A DNA stretch of 64,000 nt from Whitmania pigra (lineage: Eukaryota > Annelida > Clitellata > Hirudinida > Haemopidae). The notes under the pieces are model-generated. The model made no database searches. It saw only the letters and a list, made by a program, of their open reading frames with translations, and was not told where the DNA came from. The stretch is from contig JAJTWR010000272.1 of NCBI GenBank assembly GCA_021613335.1, positions 1,015,001-1,079,000 on the forward strand. Direction: 5' to 3'. Below, piece after piece: positions 22,201 through 33,714 of this stretch. Made by a program: the position numbers and the translations under genes. How positions within the stretch are numbered: the first letter of the stretch is position 1; the number at the start of each line of letters is the position of its first letter.

Positions 22201-23506
22201 AATTCACACTTATATCCAAACATGTCAGGTGATGAAACATCTATACAACCTGTTAGGATTTTCAAGCTCCTCAATGAGAAAGTTTAGGGCTGACCTTTGA
22301 GAAATACAAATCCAAATAAATTATTTTATAAACATTTTCTTACATCCGCTTATGCTAACTTTCCGCCGTAGCAAAAGAGGGTAGCATACAAAGCTATAAC
22401 GAGATTGCCTGGTCCTGTTTTGGAATCTTCAAAAGGATCTTGTAGATTTTCTAGTTGACCTAGTAAGAATTTTCATTGAAACCTTTTCAATGTTGACAGT
22501 ATTTTTAGTAATATCAAATATCTTGATAGTACATTATTGAAATTTGCAATTACAACCTGTGACCAAGTAGTAAATGCCGAGGGCTGACAATGCCAAGAGG
22601 ACAGCGACTGCTAACCCAGACAAAAGACTCTGCCCTCTAGCAATGAACTTCACGTTCCTGCAGTTCACGACTGTTATCATAACTGAAATAACAGATTTAC
22701 AATAGGAATTATTTTAAATAAGTCTAAACTTCAAACTAAACAACAATGTGAGAGCCAGAAGAGTTACCATTTAAAAATTTACAATTAATAATTTATATTC
22801 AACACGAACTCACTAGCCATGACGGTTGCCAAAAGCTTTATAGCCACACTGGGTAATTCGCAGTGTTGAAATAAGGGCTTAAGGAGATACCTTCCGAAAA
22901 TAATAAGCTTCAATGCGTTAGAACCAGGCCTTACAATAAGAATGTGCTGCCAGACGTACATGAATCCGAAGAAGGGATTGTACAGCTCGCAAAGATATGG
23001 GTAGCCTTCGCCTGCAACGGGTATGTTGATTCCTATCTCCGCGTAGACCAGGCCTCCTAGAATGGAGTTTATTCCACCGACAATCCAGATGATAAGGGCT
23101 AGACCAGGGGAGCCTGCGTACCTTAGAACTACATTAGGAGTGATGTAAATGCCTCCTCCTATCGTGAGGCCGACTATGATGGCAACGCCATAAAGTAACC
23201 CAAGTCGTCTTTTCAATCCAACACTTTCAACTTTCGAATTGTTTGGTTTAATCAATCCAGGAGAATGATCGCAGGAGTTGGAAGAGACGAGTGGTGGTAC
23301 AACTCTTGATCCCATTTCAAGCGGTTTGTAAAATGTTCTCTGATGAAAATGTACTCTAATAAAAGTCTAATTACATTTAGTAGGAGACCTAGAATTTAAA
23401 TGTCCAAAATCTAGTCGTATATATATGCCAGACTATTGTGTCTTCGGTGATGAAAACGAACATCTACATAATTCAAACTCATAACACTTACAATTGCAGG
23501 TTCCAT
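19215..23506 (-). CDS. SLC7-type amino acid transporter light chain, copy A
   Basis: Eleven exons join to 508 residues: 23492-23506, 22814-23339, 22557-22682, 22360-22459, 22250-22294, 21952-22075, 21691-21794, 20182-20278, 19884-20036, 19493-19667, 19215-19276. The start MEPAI lies in a 15-nt coding exon in frame with the next. Landmarks of light subunits (LAT, b0,+AT) are LKRRLGLLYGVAIIVGLTIG, GGGIYITP, YAEIG, VRPGSNALK and the external Cys in PLFQHCELPS, where a heavy chain (SLC3) would be linked by a disulfide. About twelve membrane helices are visible. A plasma-membrane exchanger of neutral or cystine-type amino acids is likely; the substrate is not readable. The Trp of the usual GGW motif (TGC-TAC-GGC-GGA-AAG here) is Lys in this copy but Trp in copy B. 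Confidence 0.88.
20479..20569 (+). mobile_element. tRNA-derived SINE, 5'-truncated, with target duplication
   Basis: It contains GGGGTTCAAACCCCG, a pol III B box with its hairpin, and ends ATGCAACGGACGTTAATAAAAC. It is flanked by CTAGTCACTGG at 20468-20478 and 20570-20580, an 11-bp target duplication. The A box is missing. It sits in an intron of SLC7 copy A and is absent from copy B, so it inserted after the duplication or was lost from B. Confidence 0.75.
21150..21207 (-). mobile_element. End of a hAT-like DNA transposon
   Basis: On the minus strand this begins CAGGGCTGTCCATCCCGCGG and continues into a CGGCCCGC stretch. That resembles the terminal sequences of hAT elements. The other end was not found, so length and boundaries are unknown. 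The ORF at 20713-20961 could belong to the same relic but has no domain I recognise. Confidence 0.4.
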
Positions 23507-24186
23507 TCCTGTTGTGTTTCTCAAATTTAAGAGTACTGCAGGGAAATAACTAGTTGAAAAATATTTGATGAGTTAAGAATTTAAATTTAACTTAACGTAA
23601 CCTGAGACATCTGATATTAGACCGAAAAGAATTTAATAATAAGTCGTTGGTTTCCAATCGTCCGCTATATTTCATCTCTGACAAAATGGTTTATTGAATA
23701 ACGATATGTTGAGCGATAAATATTTGCGTACTCACATATTGGATTAAGTGTGACACATAAGGCTCCTAGACTATAGAACGAAAAAGACGATATAACGATT
23801 AACGAAATACTCGAGTATACCTCCACCCTTGTATAACGCGAGTGATGGAAATTCACTCTATAAATTAAGGAGAAGTTCAAGACGCGAATATAACGCGAGG
23901 GCTGATTTCAAACAATGAAACTTATTAAAATACAGTACAAATTTCATCATTTTCCATTTGTAAAACACAAAGTAAATTGACTTCAAAAAGTCAAAGTTCA
24001 AGGTAATCAGCTACCAAAGAATATTTAATCAAATTTATATATAATGACTAAACTGCAGAGCGCCAGGGCTACTCTAAACAGCACTAAAATTATTGTTTAT
24101 AGTTCGACCGGCTTAGTCCTAAGCTAATCAAATCCAAAAGTCTCGCGTTATACTTGAGTATCTACGGTAGACGTTTTAATTAATTA

Positions 24187-24219
<33 letters not shown>

Positions 24220-24300
24220 TTATTTATATGGCGCCTTAAGACTGCCGACGGTCACGGAGCTTGGTGAGTCAGGCGGTCGATAGTCATGCCAAAATTTTGT
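23507..24300. other. SLC7 copy A upstream region and unique spacer
   Basis: The duplicated block ends near 23716. After it comes unique AT-rich sequence with an (AAT)n tract at 24184-24220. No exon is supported here. Confidence 0.5.
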
Positions 24301-24307
24301 CCGTCTA

Positions 24308-24712
24308 CTGGTCTCTAACTGAGTAAGTCTGTCGTCATGACATATTGCCATGGACGTCATTTATGCATTTTCCAAGGGAGAGGGGAAACCCTTGCAGAGC
24401 TTGGAAAGATGACCTTTTTTGCTTCTGGCCAAAATTCAAGGGCAGGGAAAAAACCTCGTGAGGATATGACCTTTTTTGGATCTGATCCAAAGTCAGGGAG
24501 AACCGTTGCTTTCTCCTGTCTCCCCTCCAAATCCTGGAGTCCCTGCATATTGCCACTCTGAGACGGGGTTGAGAGTGAATTGCACCAATGACTTGGAATG
24601 TTGTTGCATCCCAGAAACAATCCCCACTTACTTCAACCTGTGCATAAAGTCATTATTAAAAGTACAGAACCAATCACCCGAGATACTCTCAAAATGCCTG
24701 AAAACTCTATCG
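24308..24712 (-). pseudogene. Scrap of DMAC2 fused to a scrap of TCEANC2
   Basis: 24308-24350 and 24556-24640 match the DMAC2 intron/exon border near 16243-16336. The match then jumps within GTGCATAAAG to a piece of TCEANC2 exon 2 (near 18004-18070), and at about 24712 to the left edge of SLC7 block B. An inserted element (24351-24546) splits the DMAC2 part. Neither piece can be coding. The order DMAC2, TCEANC2, SLC7 mirrors the intact locus, so this is the shrunken left end of a larger tandem duplication. Confidence 0.8.
24351..24546. mobile_element. Short hAT-like insertion with target duplication
   Basis: This 196-bp insert begins TGGACGTCATTTATGC and ends GGAGTCCCTGC. It is flanked on both sides by ATATTGCCA (24342-24350 and 24547-24555). 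The matching site in DMAC2 at 16262-16270 (GTATTGCCA) is empty, which confirms the insertion. Relatives lie at 27388-27500 and 32875-33000. Ends of the form CAGGGAC with a target repeat of about 8 bp suggest a non-autonomous hAT family. Confidence 0.65.
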
Positions 24713-24854
24713 AGGTTGGCATTATGTCAATGAAATACATTCAATTTATTTGCAAAAAAAATTAAGAAAAAACTAATTCCATTAAAAAATGTCAGCCCTT
24801 CATGTGTTCCAAGGTATTAACATTCCAAAGGAAAGAAGGCAAGCCCTTTGTAGG

Positions 24855-27800
24855 TCATTGGCTTTTCTCCTCTGGGGCACAGTTGAGTAGCTTTTGTATG
24901 AAGGAGTTTATTGTTTCTGTGAGACAGTCGAAAAAGTTGACTTAGTAAATATTTGATACATATTTGAAATATTTGATTTGATTCAATATTTTGATCCTGA
25001 TTGTTATGCAGAGATTACAGGTTAATAATGAACGCTAATAACTTAACCGTGAAAAGTAAGTGAATATGCGTTATTAATTAAACACTTCTGATCTTAATGA
25101 GTACAAACCTAATCTTCTCCATTTGGAAATGACTTTCCACTGCACGAACATAAGGTAATATGCTAATGAGGAGACAAGAACCAATAGGAACCCAGCAGCT
25201 GCTTTCGTGGGATTGGTCAGTAGAGGTACAAGCAAAAACAGGAAGATGGAAGATGCATGGATAACGTGAATGGCTAGCGGGACCTCGAGATTGAAATGTT
25301 ATTTGAATTTGTTTTTCATTAATTATATTAGTATTATTATTATCAGTACTAAGAGTAGTATTTATATTTGTTATTATTTACTATTTATACACAATAAATC
25401 CTCTAGTCAAGTAACAATTATAACATAAATCCAACCAAGTAATTAATTAAGTAATAATGCTTAAATGTTTCAATAAATCAATGATTTACCTTGAACTTGT
25501 CAGAGGGCACGGAGGATGATTTTAAGCGCCGTCTGATGTAACCGATGCTGACCAGAAAGCCACCCATGAGACCGCTGAAGATGATGGTGGTCATTATCAA
25601 TTCAACCTCGAATGACCAGATGAAGATCACAGTCACTATGCCCTACAGTTAATTAATAATTAGTCATTAATTTTTTTACTTGGTTTATCAATAAATGTTG
25701 AGAGTATAAGTCGATTGAATGGATTAACAAAAAAATCTTTTATCTTCAGCTTACGACGAATATGACCGATATTACTGGAGTGGCCTGAGAGATGCTGATA
25801 AAGGAGAGAGCTGATGGCAAGTGCTTGTTCCTGGCTGCAGAAAATGCCAATCTAAAAAAAAACATAAATTTACTTGATAAACAATTTTATATTCAACTAC
25901 TTTCTGTCAGTCCCCACGAGAGTGAATGTAGCACCGGGGCCCAGAAAAGTTTAGGGATCCAGGAACATTAGATCTCAAAATTTAAATGGGCAATTACGCA
26001 TGAAATTTTTATTGTTAATTTGATGCTGAAAGGCATCGAAGGAAAATTCTACCTGCACTCATTCCAGGGAGGCCCACCAAATTTTTCCAAATCAAGAGTG
26101 TTTTTTTAATTGGGGGGTGTAATAATTTTAGAGGGATGAGATGAAAGTTTGAGCAACTTCATATCATCCTATTATTTTATACATTTGACTTTCCAACTGA
26201 ATGAACTAGAGGTGACTAGTGGTGGAAAGGGGAGGCTCAGAAAAGGTCTCGAACCGGCACTTTTTACCTCTTCGAGGAACTATATATGATACCTATATAA
26301 AAATATGTCCGTATTCGATTGCAATGTTGTTTCAAAGCATTCGGTGAAGAACCTTTCGGAGATTTAAGATTTTGAACCAACGAACATCTATATGTAAAAT
26401 GAAAAATTGTGGTTATGCAGTAACCCATATTTATCTGAATTATTTAATTAATAATTTTCTATAACAATAATAACAGGTCTATTTGTTCTTTATTCAAATA
26501 AATTATGCTACGCTATCAAGCGTTCTTGTCTTTACCTGGATGCCACAAGTTGACCTGAATTGGTGGTAGAACAGGCATTGATTGCTATCAGGATGGACAT
26601 TATCCAACCAACTTTTGATGATACTTTCATAACGGTACTCTTTAAACATAAATTTTAATAACTTTCGATACTTTATTCACATACTGTCAGACTTTCTATG
26701 ACATTATGGCTAAGATCATCAAAATTAGATTGATGTAACCTATTAAGTTTAGTTGTTCATTATGAGAATATAAAGCGAATATTAATCAATGCTTACAATG
26801 GCAATAGCCTCAGAAGAAAGAGTCTCTTGCTTGTCAAGCACCAGCAAATATGTGAGGTTGACGAATGTAAAGAGCAACGTCAAAAGAGTGCTACTGATAG
26901 CAATGGCAAGGGGAAGGGTTCTGGAAATGGTGTTTGAGATGGATAATCATAATAATTCATCCAATTGTGAAAAATTATGCAAATAACAATTGAAGTAAAA
27001 TTAAACAGCTCAATAATAATATTAATAATTATATATTTAAACTTTAATTCACACTTATATCCAAACATGTCAGGTGATGAAACATCTATACAACCTGTTA
27101 GGATTTTCAAGCTCCTCAATGACAAAGTTTAGGGCTGACCTTTGAGAAAGACAAATCCAAATAAATTATTTTATAAACATTTTCTTACATCCGCTTACGC
27201 TAACCATCCGCTGTAGCAAAAGAGGGTAGCATACAAGGCTATAGCGAGATCGCCCGGTCCTGTTTTGGAATCTTTAAAAGGATCTTGTAGATTTTCTAGT
27301 TGACCTAGTAAGAGTTTTCATTGAAACCTTTTCAATGTTGACAGTATTTTTAGTAATATCAAATATCTACATCAGGACAGATTATTAATCAAGGACGTCA
27401 TTTTATCTTTTTCAAAGGGGTAGGGGCAAACTCTCATATAACCAGAGGAGATTATATTTTTTCATCTAGTCAGAGGGAAACCCCCACATTACACTTCTGG
27501 TATTGGTTATCTACATACATAAAATCAAGTCAATCGATTGTCCAAGCGTTTGAAGTCCAAATCATTTCAGTTATGCAAAGGACTATAATCAAATAAATAA
27601 ATAAATAAATAAATTGTCCAAGCGTTTAGCACCGGCTAAAATAATATTCCGCCCATCAAATAAACTTGATAGTACATTATTGAAATTTGCAATTACAACC
27701 TGTGACCAAGTAGTAAATGCCTAGGGCTGACAAGGCCAAGAGGACAGCGACTGCTAACCCAGACAAAAGACTCTGCCCTCTAGCAATGAACTTCACGTTC

Positions 27801-28649
27801 CTGCAGTTCGCGACTGTTATCATAACTGAAATAACAGCTTTACAATAGGAATTATTTTAAATAAGTCTAAACTTCCAACTAAACAACAATGTGAGAGCCA
27901 GAAGAGTTACCGATTAAAAATTTACAATTAATAATTTATATTCAACACGAACTCACTAGCCATGACGGTTGCCAAAAGCTTTATAGCTACACTGGGTAAT
28001 TCGCAGTGTTGAAATAAGGGCTTAAGGAGATACCTTCCGAAAATAATAAGCTTCAATGCGTTAGAACCAGGCCTTACAATTAGAAGATGCTGCCAGACGT
28101 ACATGAATCCGAAGAAGGGATTGTACAGCTCGCAAAGATATGGGTAGCCTTCTCCTGCAATGGGTATATTGATTCCTATCTCCACGTAGACCAGGCCTCC
28201 TAGAATGGAGTTTACTCCACCGATAATCCAGATGATAAGGGTCAGGCCAGGGGAGCCTGCGTACCTCAGAACTACATTAGGAGTGATGTAAATGCCTCCT
28301 CCTATCGAGAGGCCGACTACGATGACAACGCCATAAAGTAACCCAAGTCGTCTTTTCAATCCAACACTTTCAACTTTCGAGTTGTTTGGTTTAGTCAATC
28401 CGGGAGAATGATCGCAGGAGTTGGAAGAAGCGAGTGGTAGTAAAACTCTTGATCCCATTTCAAGAGGATTGTAAAATGTTCTCTGATGAAAATTTACTCT
28501 AATAAAAATCTAATTACATTTAGTAGGAGACCTAGAATTTAAATGTCCAAAATCTAGTCGTATATATATGCCAGACTATTGAGACTTCGGTGATGAAAAC
28601 GAACATCTACATAATTCAAACTCATAACACTTACAATTGCAGGTTCCAT
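24855..28649 (-). CDS. SLC7-type amino acid transporter light chain, copy B
   Basis: Eleven exons match copy A one to one: 28635-28649, 27957-28482, 27700-27825, 27205-27304, 27095-27139, 26797-26920, 26536-26639, 25755-25851, 25490-25642, 25109-25283, 24855-24916. They also give 508 residues with no stop or frameshift. The N-terminal helices, VRPGSNALK and the Cys in PLFQHCELPS are kept, so it should also pair with a heavy chain. The splice junction codon after CYSG is TGG (Trp), the usual family residue. The C-terminal exon begins ETINSF instead of DKINSF. Both copies being open argues that both are used, perhaps in different tissues. Confidence 0.88.
27366..27662. mobile_element. Nested insertion in SLC7 copy B intron
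   Basis: Copy A shows the empty site. In copy B the repeat ATCAAATA occurs at 27358-27365 and 27655-27662, marking an 8-bp target duplication around about 289 bp. The insert holds a relative of the 24351-24546 element (AAGGACGTCATTTTATC at about 27388). Inside it lies a second, smaller insert at 27552-27612 with its own 15-bp duplication ATTGTCCAAGCGTTT (27537-27551 and 27613-27627) and the SINE-type tail seen at 51-102. Confidence 0.7.
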
Positions 28650-29933
28650 TCCTGTTGTGTTTCTCAATTTTAAGAGTACTGCAGGGAAACAGCTAGTTGA
28701 AAAATATTTGATGAGTAAAGAATGCCTGTTGCAAATTTAACTTAAATTTAACCTGAGACACCCGATGTTAGACCGAAAAGAATTTAATAAGTCGACGGCT
28801 TGCAATCGTACGCTACATTTTCATCTCTGACATAATGGTTTATTGAATAACGATATGTCGAGCCCTAAATAATTTTGCATGAACGAGCAGCTAAGTTGAG
28901 TCAGCAAGATTGATTTAGAAGATTAATTAGTTATCGACATTTGGTGCCCTGGTATTTTTGTTTCAAGGCTTGTTGTTTTTTAGTATTTTGCATGATTGCT
29001 GCACCAACGCCGCTTGTAATAACGCCTTGTTAACTTTACCGTGATGTGAGATGAACTACAATAATTACAAATGATGCGTCCAAATTCATTTTTGTTTTCA
29101 TGAAGTTTGATTATAAACGTCTCGATACAGTTTAGCAGACGGTAAATTGATGAAGCAGCTGTTACAATGATGGCAAAGAACAATAAGTAGTTTCTCTCCA
29201 ATAAAAAAATTTTGCATATTGGCATAAACAAAATTTTGAAATCTTCTAACATAAATTCAACCATGGAACTCTAGACATAGCAGTCGTCATATCTAGATAT
29301 CCATGATTCAACAAACTTGCCACTATCACAACTCTATTTTATAGTTCCTATTATAACCCACAATTGTTAATTAATTTGTTTCATTCAAATTTATTAATGT
29401 TTTAGGACATTTCTCTGCAAAATTTAAATTTACAAAAATTTCTTAAATATGCCTTAACCAGATAACTTACTGAGCATCAACAAACTCTCTCACACATCAA
29501 TAAGGGCAGATATAAACATGACAAGAAGAACAGACGACAGACCCCGAGCATCTGTCAATCAAATATTAGTAATGCTTTAATGCATTTCTATTGATTATTA
29601 TTGTTATTGTTATTACTAAATATTATCATTATCACTAAATAAAAAATGCTAAAAGACTACCAACTGTTTTCATTTCATATTATGTTGATAATCACCTCAA
29701 TCATATTACAAAAGGTGACACAAAATTTTCGGTAAACCTGAATGTTAATTTATCTGAAAATATATTTACTGCAAACAAATGTGAAGTCCCAACACGAGGC
29801 AAATGTCAATCAACTCGTCGTAAAAAAGTTCCGATCATGAGTTAAAAAATAAAAACCTACGCACCCCGAATCCCTCTGTATTAAAAACACGAAACTCGTT
29901 CGTCATCGACGACGTGAAATCGCTCTACGGCGA
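28650..29933. other. Spacer between SLC7 copy B and the Angel-type gene
   Basis: The duplicated block ends near 28868. A single-exon ORF of 94 codons (28980-29264, minus) has no recognisable domain, no neighbour in a duplicate and no clear promoter. I treat it as unproven. The rest is AT-rich and without visible features. Confidence 0.4.
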
Positions 29934-31236
29934 TCAAAAGAAAGTGAACCGCGACATGATCAAGAAATGGTCCGAACCGTTCCATTGGTTTGGCATCGGC
30001 CCTACGTCGTTGTCGGAGATGTCGGGCAAATCCAGCCACTCGACGAGATGAAGTCCCTTCTCGCAGGATGGAAAAGTATGGACGCGTCCGTTCCCTTCCA
30101 CCAGTTCCGTTCTGGCGCACGAGTAGAGAATGTAGTCGAGGTTAAGTTTGAATCCTTGGTGGCTCGAGGTGACGAAGGGCCTCGAGTGGTGAGGGTACGA
30201 AGAGACGAAACGGAACCGATGGAAGATTCCGTTCCTGCGTTTCTTCAGCTCGGTGTCGAAAGAACCGTCCTTGAACCGGCAGCTCCGAGTGATCTGGTGG
30301 GGTATGAACACGCAGTTCTTCAAGCAGGAGTCGTAAAATCCACGCGGTTTGAACTCGGGCAGCGGAAGCCCCGACAGGTCGAAGATCCTTTTGGACCAGT
30401 CGAGTCGTCCGCCGCACAGGAACCCGTACAGATGACTGTCGGGCACCAGGTTGAGGTCCCCGCAGAGGATGGAGGGACAGGGGAAGTACTCGTCCCCTCG
30501 TTCGGTTTCGATCCGGTGCTCGTATTCCGAGGTCATCTTGTCCATCTCGGCGAGTAAAATCATCAGCTGCGTCGTCTTTACATCACCTCGGCACGGATTG
30601 TACAGCAGGTGGGTGTTGGCGACACAGACGACGTTATTCTCTTCCCTCGAGTGGAACTTCAAGGCCACCAACAGAGCCACGTTGCTCTTTCCCTGGCAAT
30701 TGGAGTCATACAGGTCGTATTCGACTGCCTTGGTCTTCGCCAATTTGAAGACGTTGGTCTTGTAAAAAATCGAACAGCCATCTTCGTTTTCTGCTCCTGG
30801 CCTCTCCTTGAAAATGCCGTGGTAACCTGGGAGATGATAGGCAACAAAAGTGTCGAATTTCAATTTCCTCGGTTCAATCGAAATTCACCTTTCTTCGACA
30901 GATGAGAATTCAACAAGGGCTTAAAATTCGCTTTGTGAACTTCTTGCAGGCACAGCACCTCATCCAAGCATAAAAATCTTTATTTCCAATGAAAAAATAT
31001 GTCTATCAACAAGATTTGACTTACATCTGGTTGGTATTTGTCAATTTCTTCAATTAATCTCCTAGCCCTAAAATCCCACTTTAGATGTTTTTGATTGCAG
31101 CCGTTATACAGCTCCAAATGTCGAGCCAAAAGGTTATGCGAGAGGACGTTATATGAAGCTATCGTGAATGTCTGACCATCCGGATGTCCGGTGCAAATCT
31201 TCGGATATTGGCTGGGAATCCAGTTTCTAGTTTGGC
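29934..31236 (-). CDS. Angel/CCR4-type exonuclease-endonuclease-phosphatase protein (5' end unresolved)
   Basis: Three exons (31025-31236, 30889-30958, 29934-30826) join in phase to about 391 residues. Landmarks are TFTIASYNVLSHNLLA, PDVLCLQEVH with the metal-binding Glu, ANTHLLYNP, CGDLNLVPDSHLYGF with the catalytic Asp and Asn, LDYILYS, and the final SDHFLIMSRF with its Asp-His pair. All catalytic positions of the fold are present. The spacing and the words VANTHLLYNP match Angel proteins, which act on RNA ends such as 2',3'-cyclic phosphates or relate to deadenylases. The first exon starts with two bases of a codon, so a further upstream exon must exist between 31237 and 32228. An ATG followed by GTAAGT near 31770 does not fit the phase directly. 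Confidence 0.85.
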
Positions 31237-32228
31237 CTTGATAGAAGAAATTAAATAATTACATATTTAAGCTTGACAAGATTGTATCCCTTTATTATAT
31301 ATTTATCTGTGCTTACATAATTCTAGACGTTGAATCTATCAGATAAACTCTGCAAAACATAAAATGCCGACTACAAGCAACATAACATTAAACTATATAA
31401 TCTGGAACTCTCTGTCACCATAATGTTGTCTTTACCATCTACTAGCTGTTTGGGTTGATGCTTCCTAATTTATGCAATATCTTTATTGAAATAAGTTCAC
31501 ATATGCCAATCTGTTGTGTTATGAATTAATATCAATTTATTTAATTATGTTGTCATAAATTAAGCTTAAAAACATTCCGCATTTAAACAAACAATATTGG
31601 TTTTAGTGGAACAAAAAAAGTACCAGCACATCCAGCGTTTTGCCCATTTACATTCAACCTCGTAAACTCAGTCGACAAGCTGTATCAAAATAAAAACATA
31701 TCCATACAATCGACCCATAACATTTTTCATTTTCATTTTACAACTTTTGTAAGGCTTACTTACCTCTCCGCCATCATGTGGCCAAAGTTATGTAATGTTA
31801 ATAAAAATCACAAAACTTCAAAAACATGCAATAAAAGAAAAAAATATAAAATTTTGTTCGAGAATAGATCAATATTTTCAACTATTAGCGAACGAGCGAA
31901 CGAACACTAACTGGTTTCCGGTGTTTACATTATTACATTACCGCGTCCAAGGTGAGGCCTTCATTGCTCCACGATTCCTTTTGATAATTTTTAAAAAGCA
32001 TGTTCTTATAATAGAGTTTTTTTTATCATTTTTGTATGTTCATTTAAGATTATTTATGGAGAATAGCAATCATCATTTCAATCGCGCGTTTGTGTTGTAC
32101 TTGGTGTTTGTATCCTTGGTTTGTTTTTACACATACTTTGTGAACTTTAAACTTATTCTACGTCAAACACAAATAAAACATTTCGCTTCAAAATCAAAAT
32201 AATCCTATCGTCTGGACCTTCATAAAAT
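31237..32228. promoter_or_regulatory. Divergent upstream region of the Angel-type and CIMIP1-like genes
   Basis: The missing first exon or exons of the Angel-type gene should lie here. A 135-codon ORF at 31795-32202 (+) is low-complexity and judged spurious. No promoter motif stands out. Confidence 0.4.
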
Positions 32229-32685
32229 ATGACTACTGAGGACAGTCCCCACTTTGTAAGCATTTCAAAAGTGCAAATGCTGACGTGAGTTAGTTCGTCG
32301 TTGCAAAATTGAATGGCTTAGCTTTATCTTTTAATCCATAACTTCCAGTCAAGTATTTGAAAAAGAGACACGCTGTGACATGTACAAGTGGCCGGAGAAG
32401 TGGGGATTTCTTGTGAAACTGTACGATGAAGTTAGTATTATAAAGTTAACTTCTAAGTAATGTAATGAATAGTAAATGTTGAAAATCTTAACTAATGGAA
32501 TCGCGTAAAACTGTCTTCAAATACTGAAATAGATGACAGAACAGCAAACGAAAAGGCCTATTCAGTGCAGTCACAAAAGAATAAGCGATCCTTCGCAGCC
32601 TTTCAAACTACCCAAAGTGCCTCCGAGAGATCCTTGCTTGCCTCTAACAGAATCCAAAATGTACGGATGGTGTGTGCCGAAATGA
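32229..32685 (+). CDS. Small protein resembling ciliary microtubule inner protein CIMIP1/LLC1
   Basis: Three exons (32229-32284, 32349-32430, 32533-32685) join in phase to 96 residues. The pattern Glu-rich helix, then WPEKWGFL, then a Pro/Lys-rich stretch and a final YGWCVPK resembles the C20orf85 (CIMIP1/LLC1) family, where WPQNWGFL and a GW motif occupy the same places. Those proteins bind the inside of ciliary microtubules. The link rests on one short motif and general layout. The presence of CCDC39 in the same window shows that the organism makes motile axonemes, so the role is plausible. Confidence 0.5.
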
Positions 32686-33714
32686 AACCATAACACTGAA
32701 AACATCTGTCCGAAATTGCAACTCTTAAAGCTTTATACGTACTCACAAATCCAACCGTTTATTTATAATATAATCAATATATATATGAGATTTTCTGTTA
32801 TATATGCGCAATCACCAATGCTGCAGAAATACATGCTCATTAAATTTTTCATAGTAATTTTTTAAATTTTCTAGACGGGGACATCATTTCAGCATTTTCC
32901 AAGGGGGCAAATCCTTGCACAGCTTGAGGAGATGACCTTTTTTTGGGTCTGACGGTTTCCCCCTGACTCCCCCCCCCCCCACAGAAAAAAAAGTCCCTGC
33001 TTTTAGAAATGAGTTATGTAGTACTAATTCAATCTTATAAGTTTTGCAAATTAAATTCTAAGACTATGATCTGAAAGGGAATAATTAAACAAACGTATCC
33101 TTATTTCGTATAACAACTTGATATAGACATAGATAGCCTTGATAAATTTGTTCGTGCCTAAGAACGCCTACGATTAACTTCAATTGTGCAACGTATGAAT
33201 CGGACAAATGAACTGCAACATAGGTTCAATTTAACGTAGCCTTAATAATGTAAAATTTTAAAAAAATTTTAAAAAGATTTTAATTTTAAGTAAGTTACAG
33301 AATTCTTGTCCACGAGCACTTCAGCATCGTTTCTGCAATTATTAGTCGTCCTTAACCAGAACATTCCGAAGCTCTTCTTTGACACGGCTATTAGTCTACA
33401 GACAATTATAAAATTCAGTGACACAACAAGTGCGCAGTGATTGTGCAAGCTTTTAAGTTAAGATTCAGTAAACAGCTAATGTTGTACGAGTTAATGCAAT
33501 TTACGATGCATAATTTTTTTTCATCGATGTAATATCGTTTAAGTTTCTTCAAAATTTAAAATAATTCTATTATTTAAATATACAACAGATTATTTTTTGT
33601 GCGACTCGCAGAAAAGTGTCGTGTTAGAGTCGAATTGTATAAGAAGACGGTGCTAGACTTTTCAACGTTTCGGTGTGGTCTTGTTAGTGTCTACGTAGTT
33701 GGCGAAGTTTTGGC
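32686..33714. other. Spacer upstream of FAM98
   Basis: It contains the repeat copy at 32875-33000. An ORF at 33599-33829 spans the FAM98 start in another frame and is a shadow. The FAM98 promoter must lie in the right-hand part. Confidence 0.5.
32875..33000. mobile_element. Third copy of the CAGGGAC-type short element
   Basis: It begins CGGGGACATCATTTCAGC and ends AAAAAAAAGTCCCTGC, with the interior words CATTTTCCAAGGG and GATGACCTTTTTT shared with 24351-24546. A target duplication is not evident. It includes a C10 run near 32971. Confidence 0.55.

Larger units (their letters stand above)
19074..23716. repeat. Tandem duplicated block, copy A
   Basis: This block holds SLC7 copy A and is repeated, with a few percent divergence in exons and more in introns, at 24716-28868. 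The borders read TTGGCATTATGTCA on the left and the ATAACGATATGT region on the right. Exon borders, phases and exon lengths are identical in the two copies. Confidence 0.9.
24716..28868. repeat. Tandem duplicated block, copy B
   Basis: Second copy of the block at 19074-23716. It carries its own insertion at 27366-27662 and lacks the SINE and hAT-like end found in copy A. Confidence 0.9.

Noticed and set aside
28980..29264. 94-codon minus-strand ORF
   Set aside because: Somewhat hydrophobic, but no start context, domain or homologue is evident. Kept only as a note in the spacer entry.
29967..30557. 196-codon plus-strand ORF
   Set aside because: It is antisense to the Angel-type catalytic exon, whose motifs are unmistakable.
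31795..32202. 135-codon ORF
   Set aside because: Low-complexity composition, no domain and no splice context. It lies in the upstream region of the Angel-type gene.
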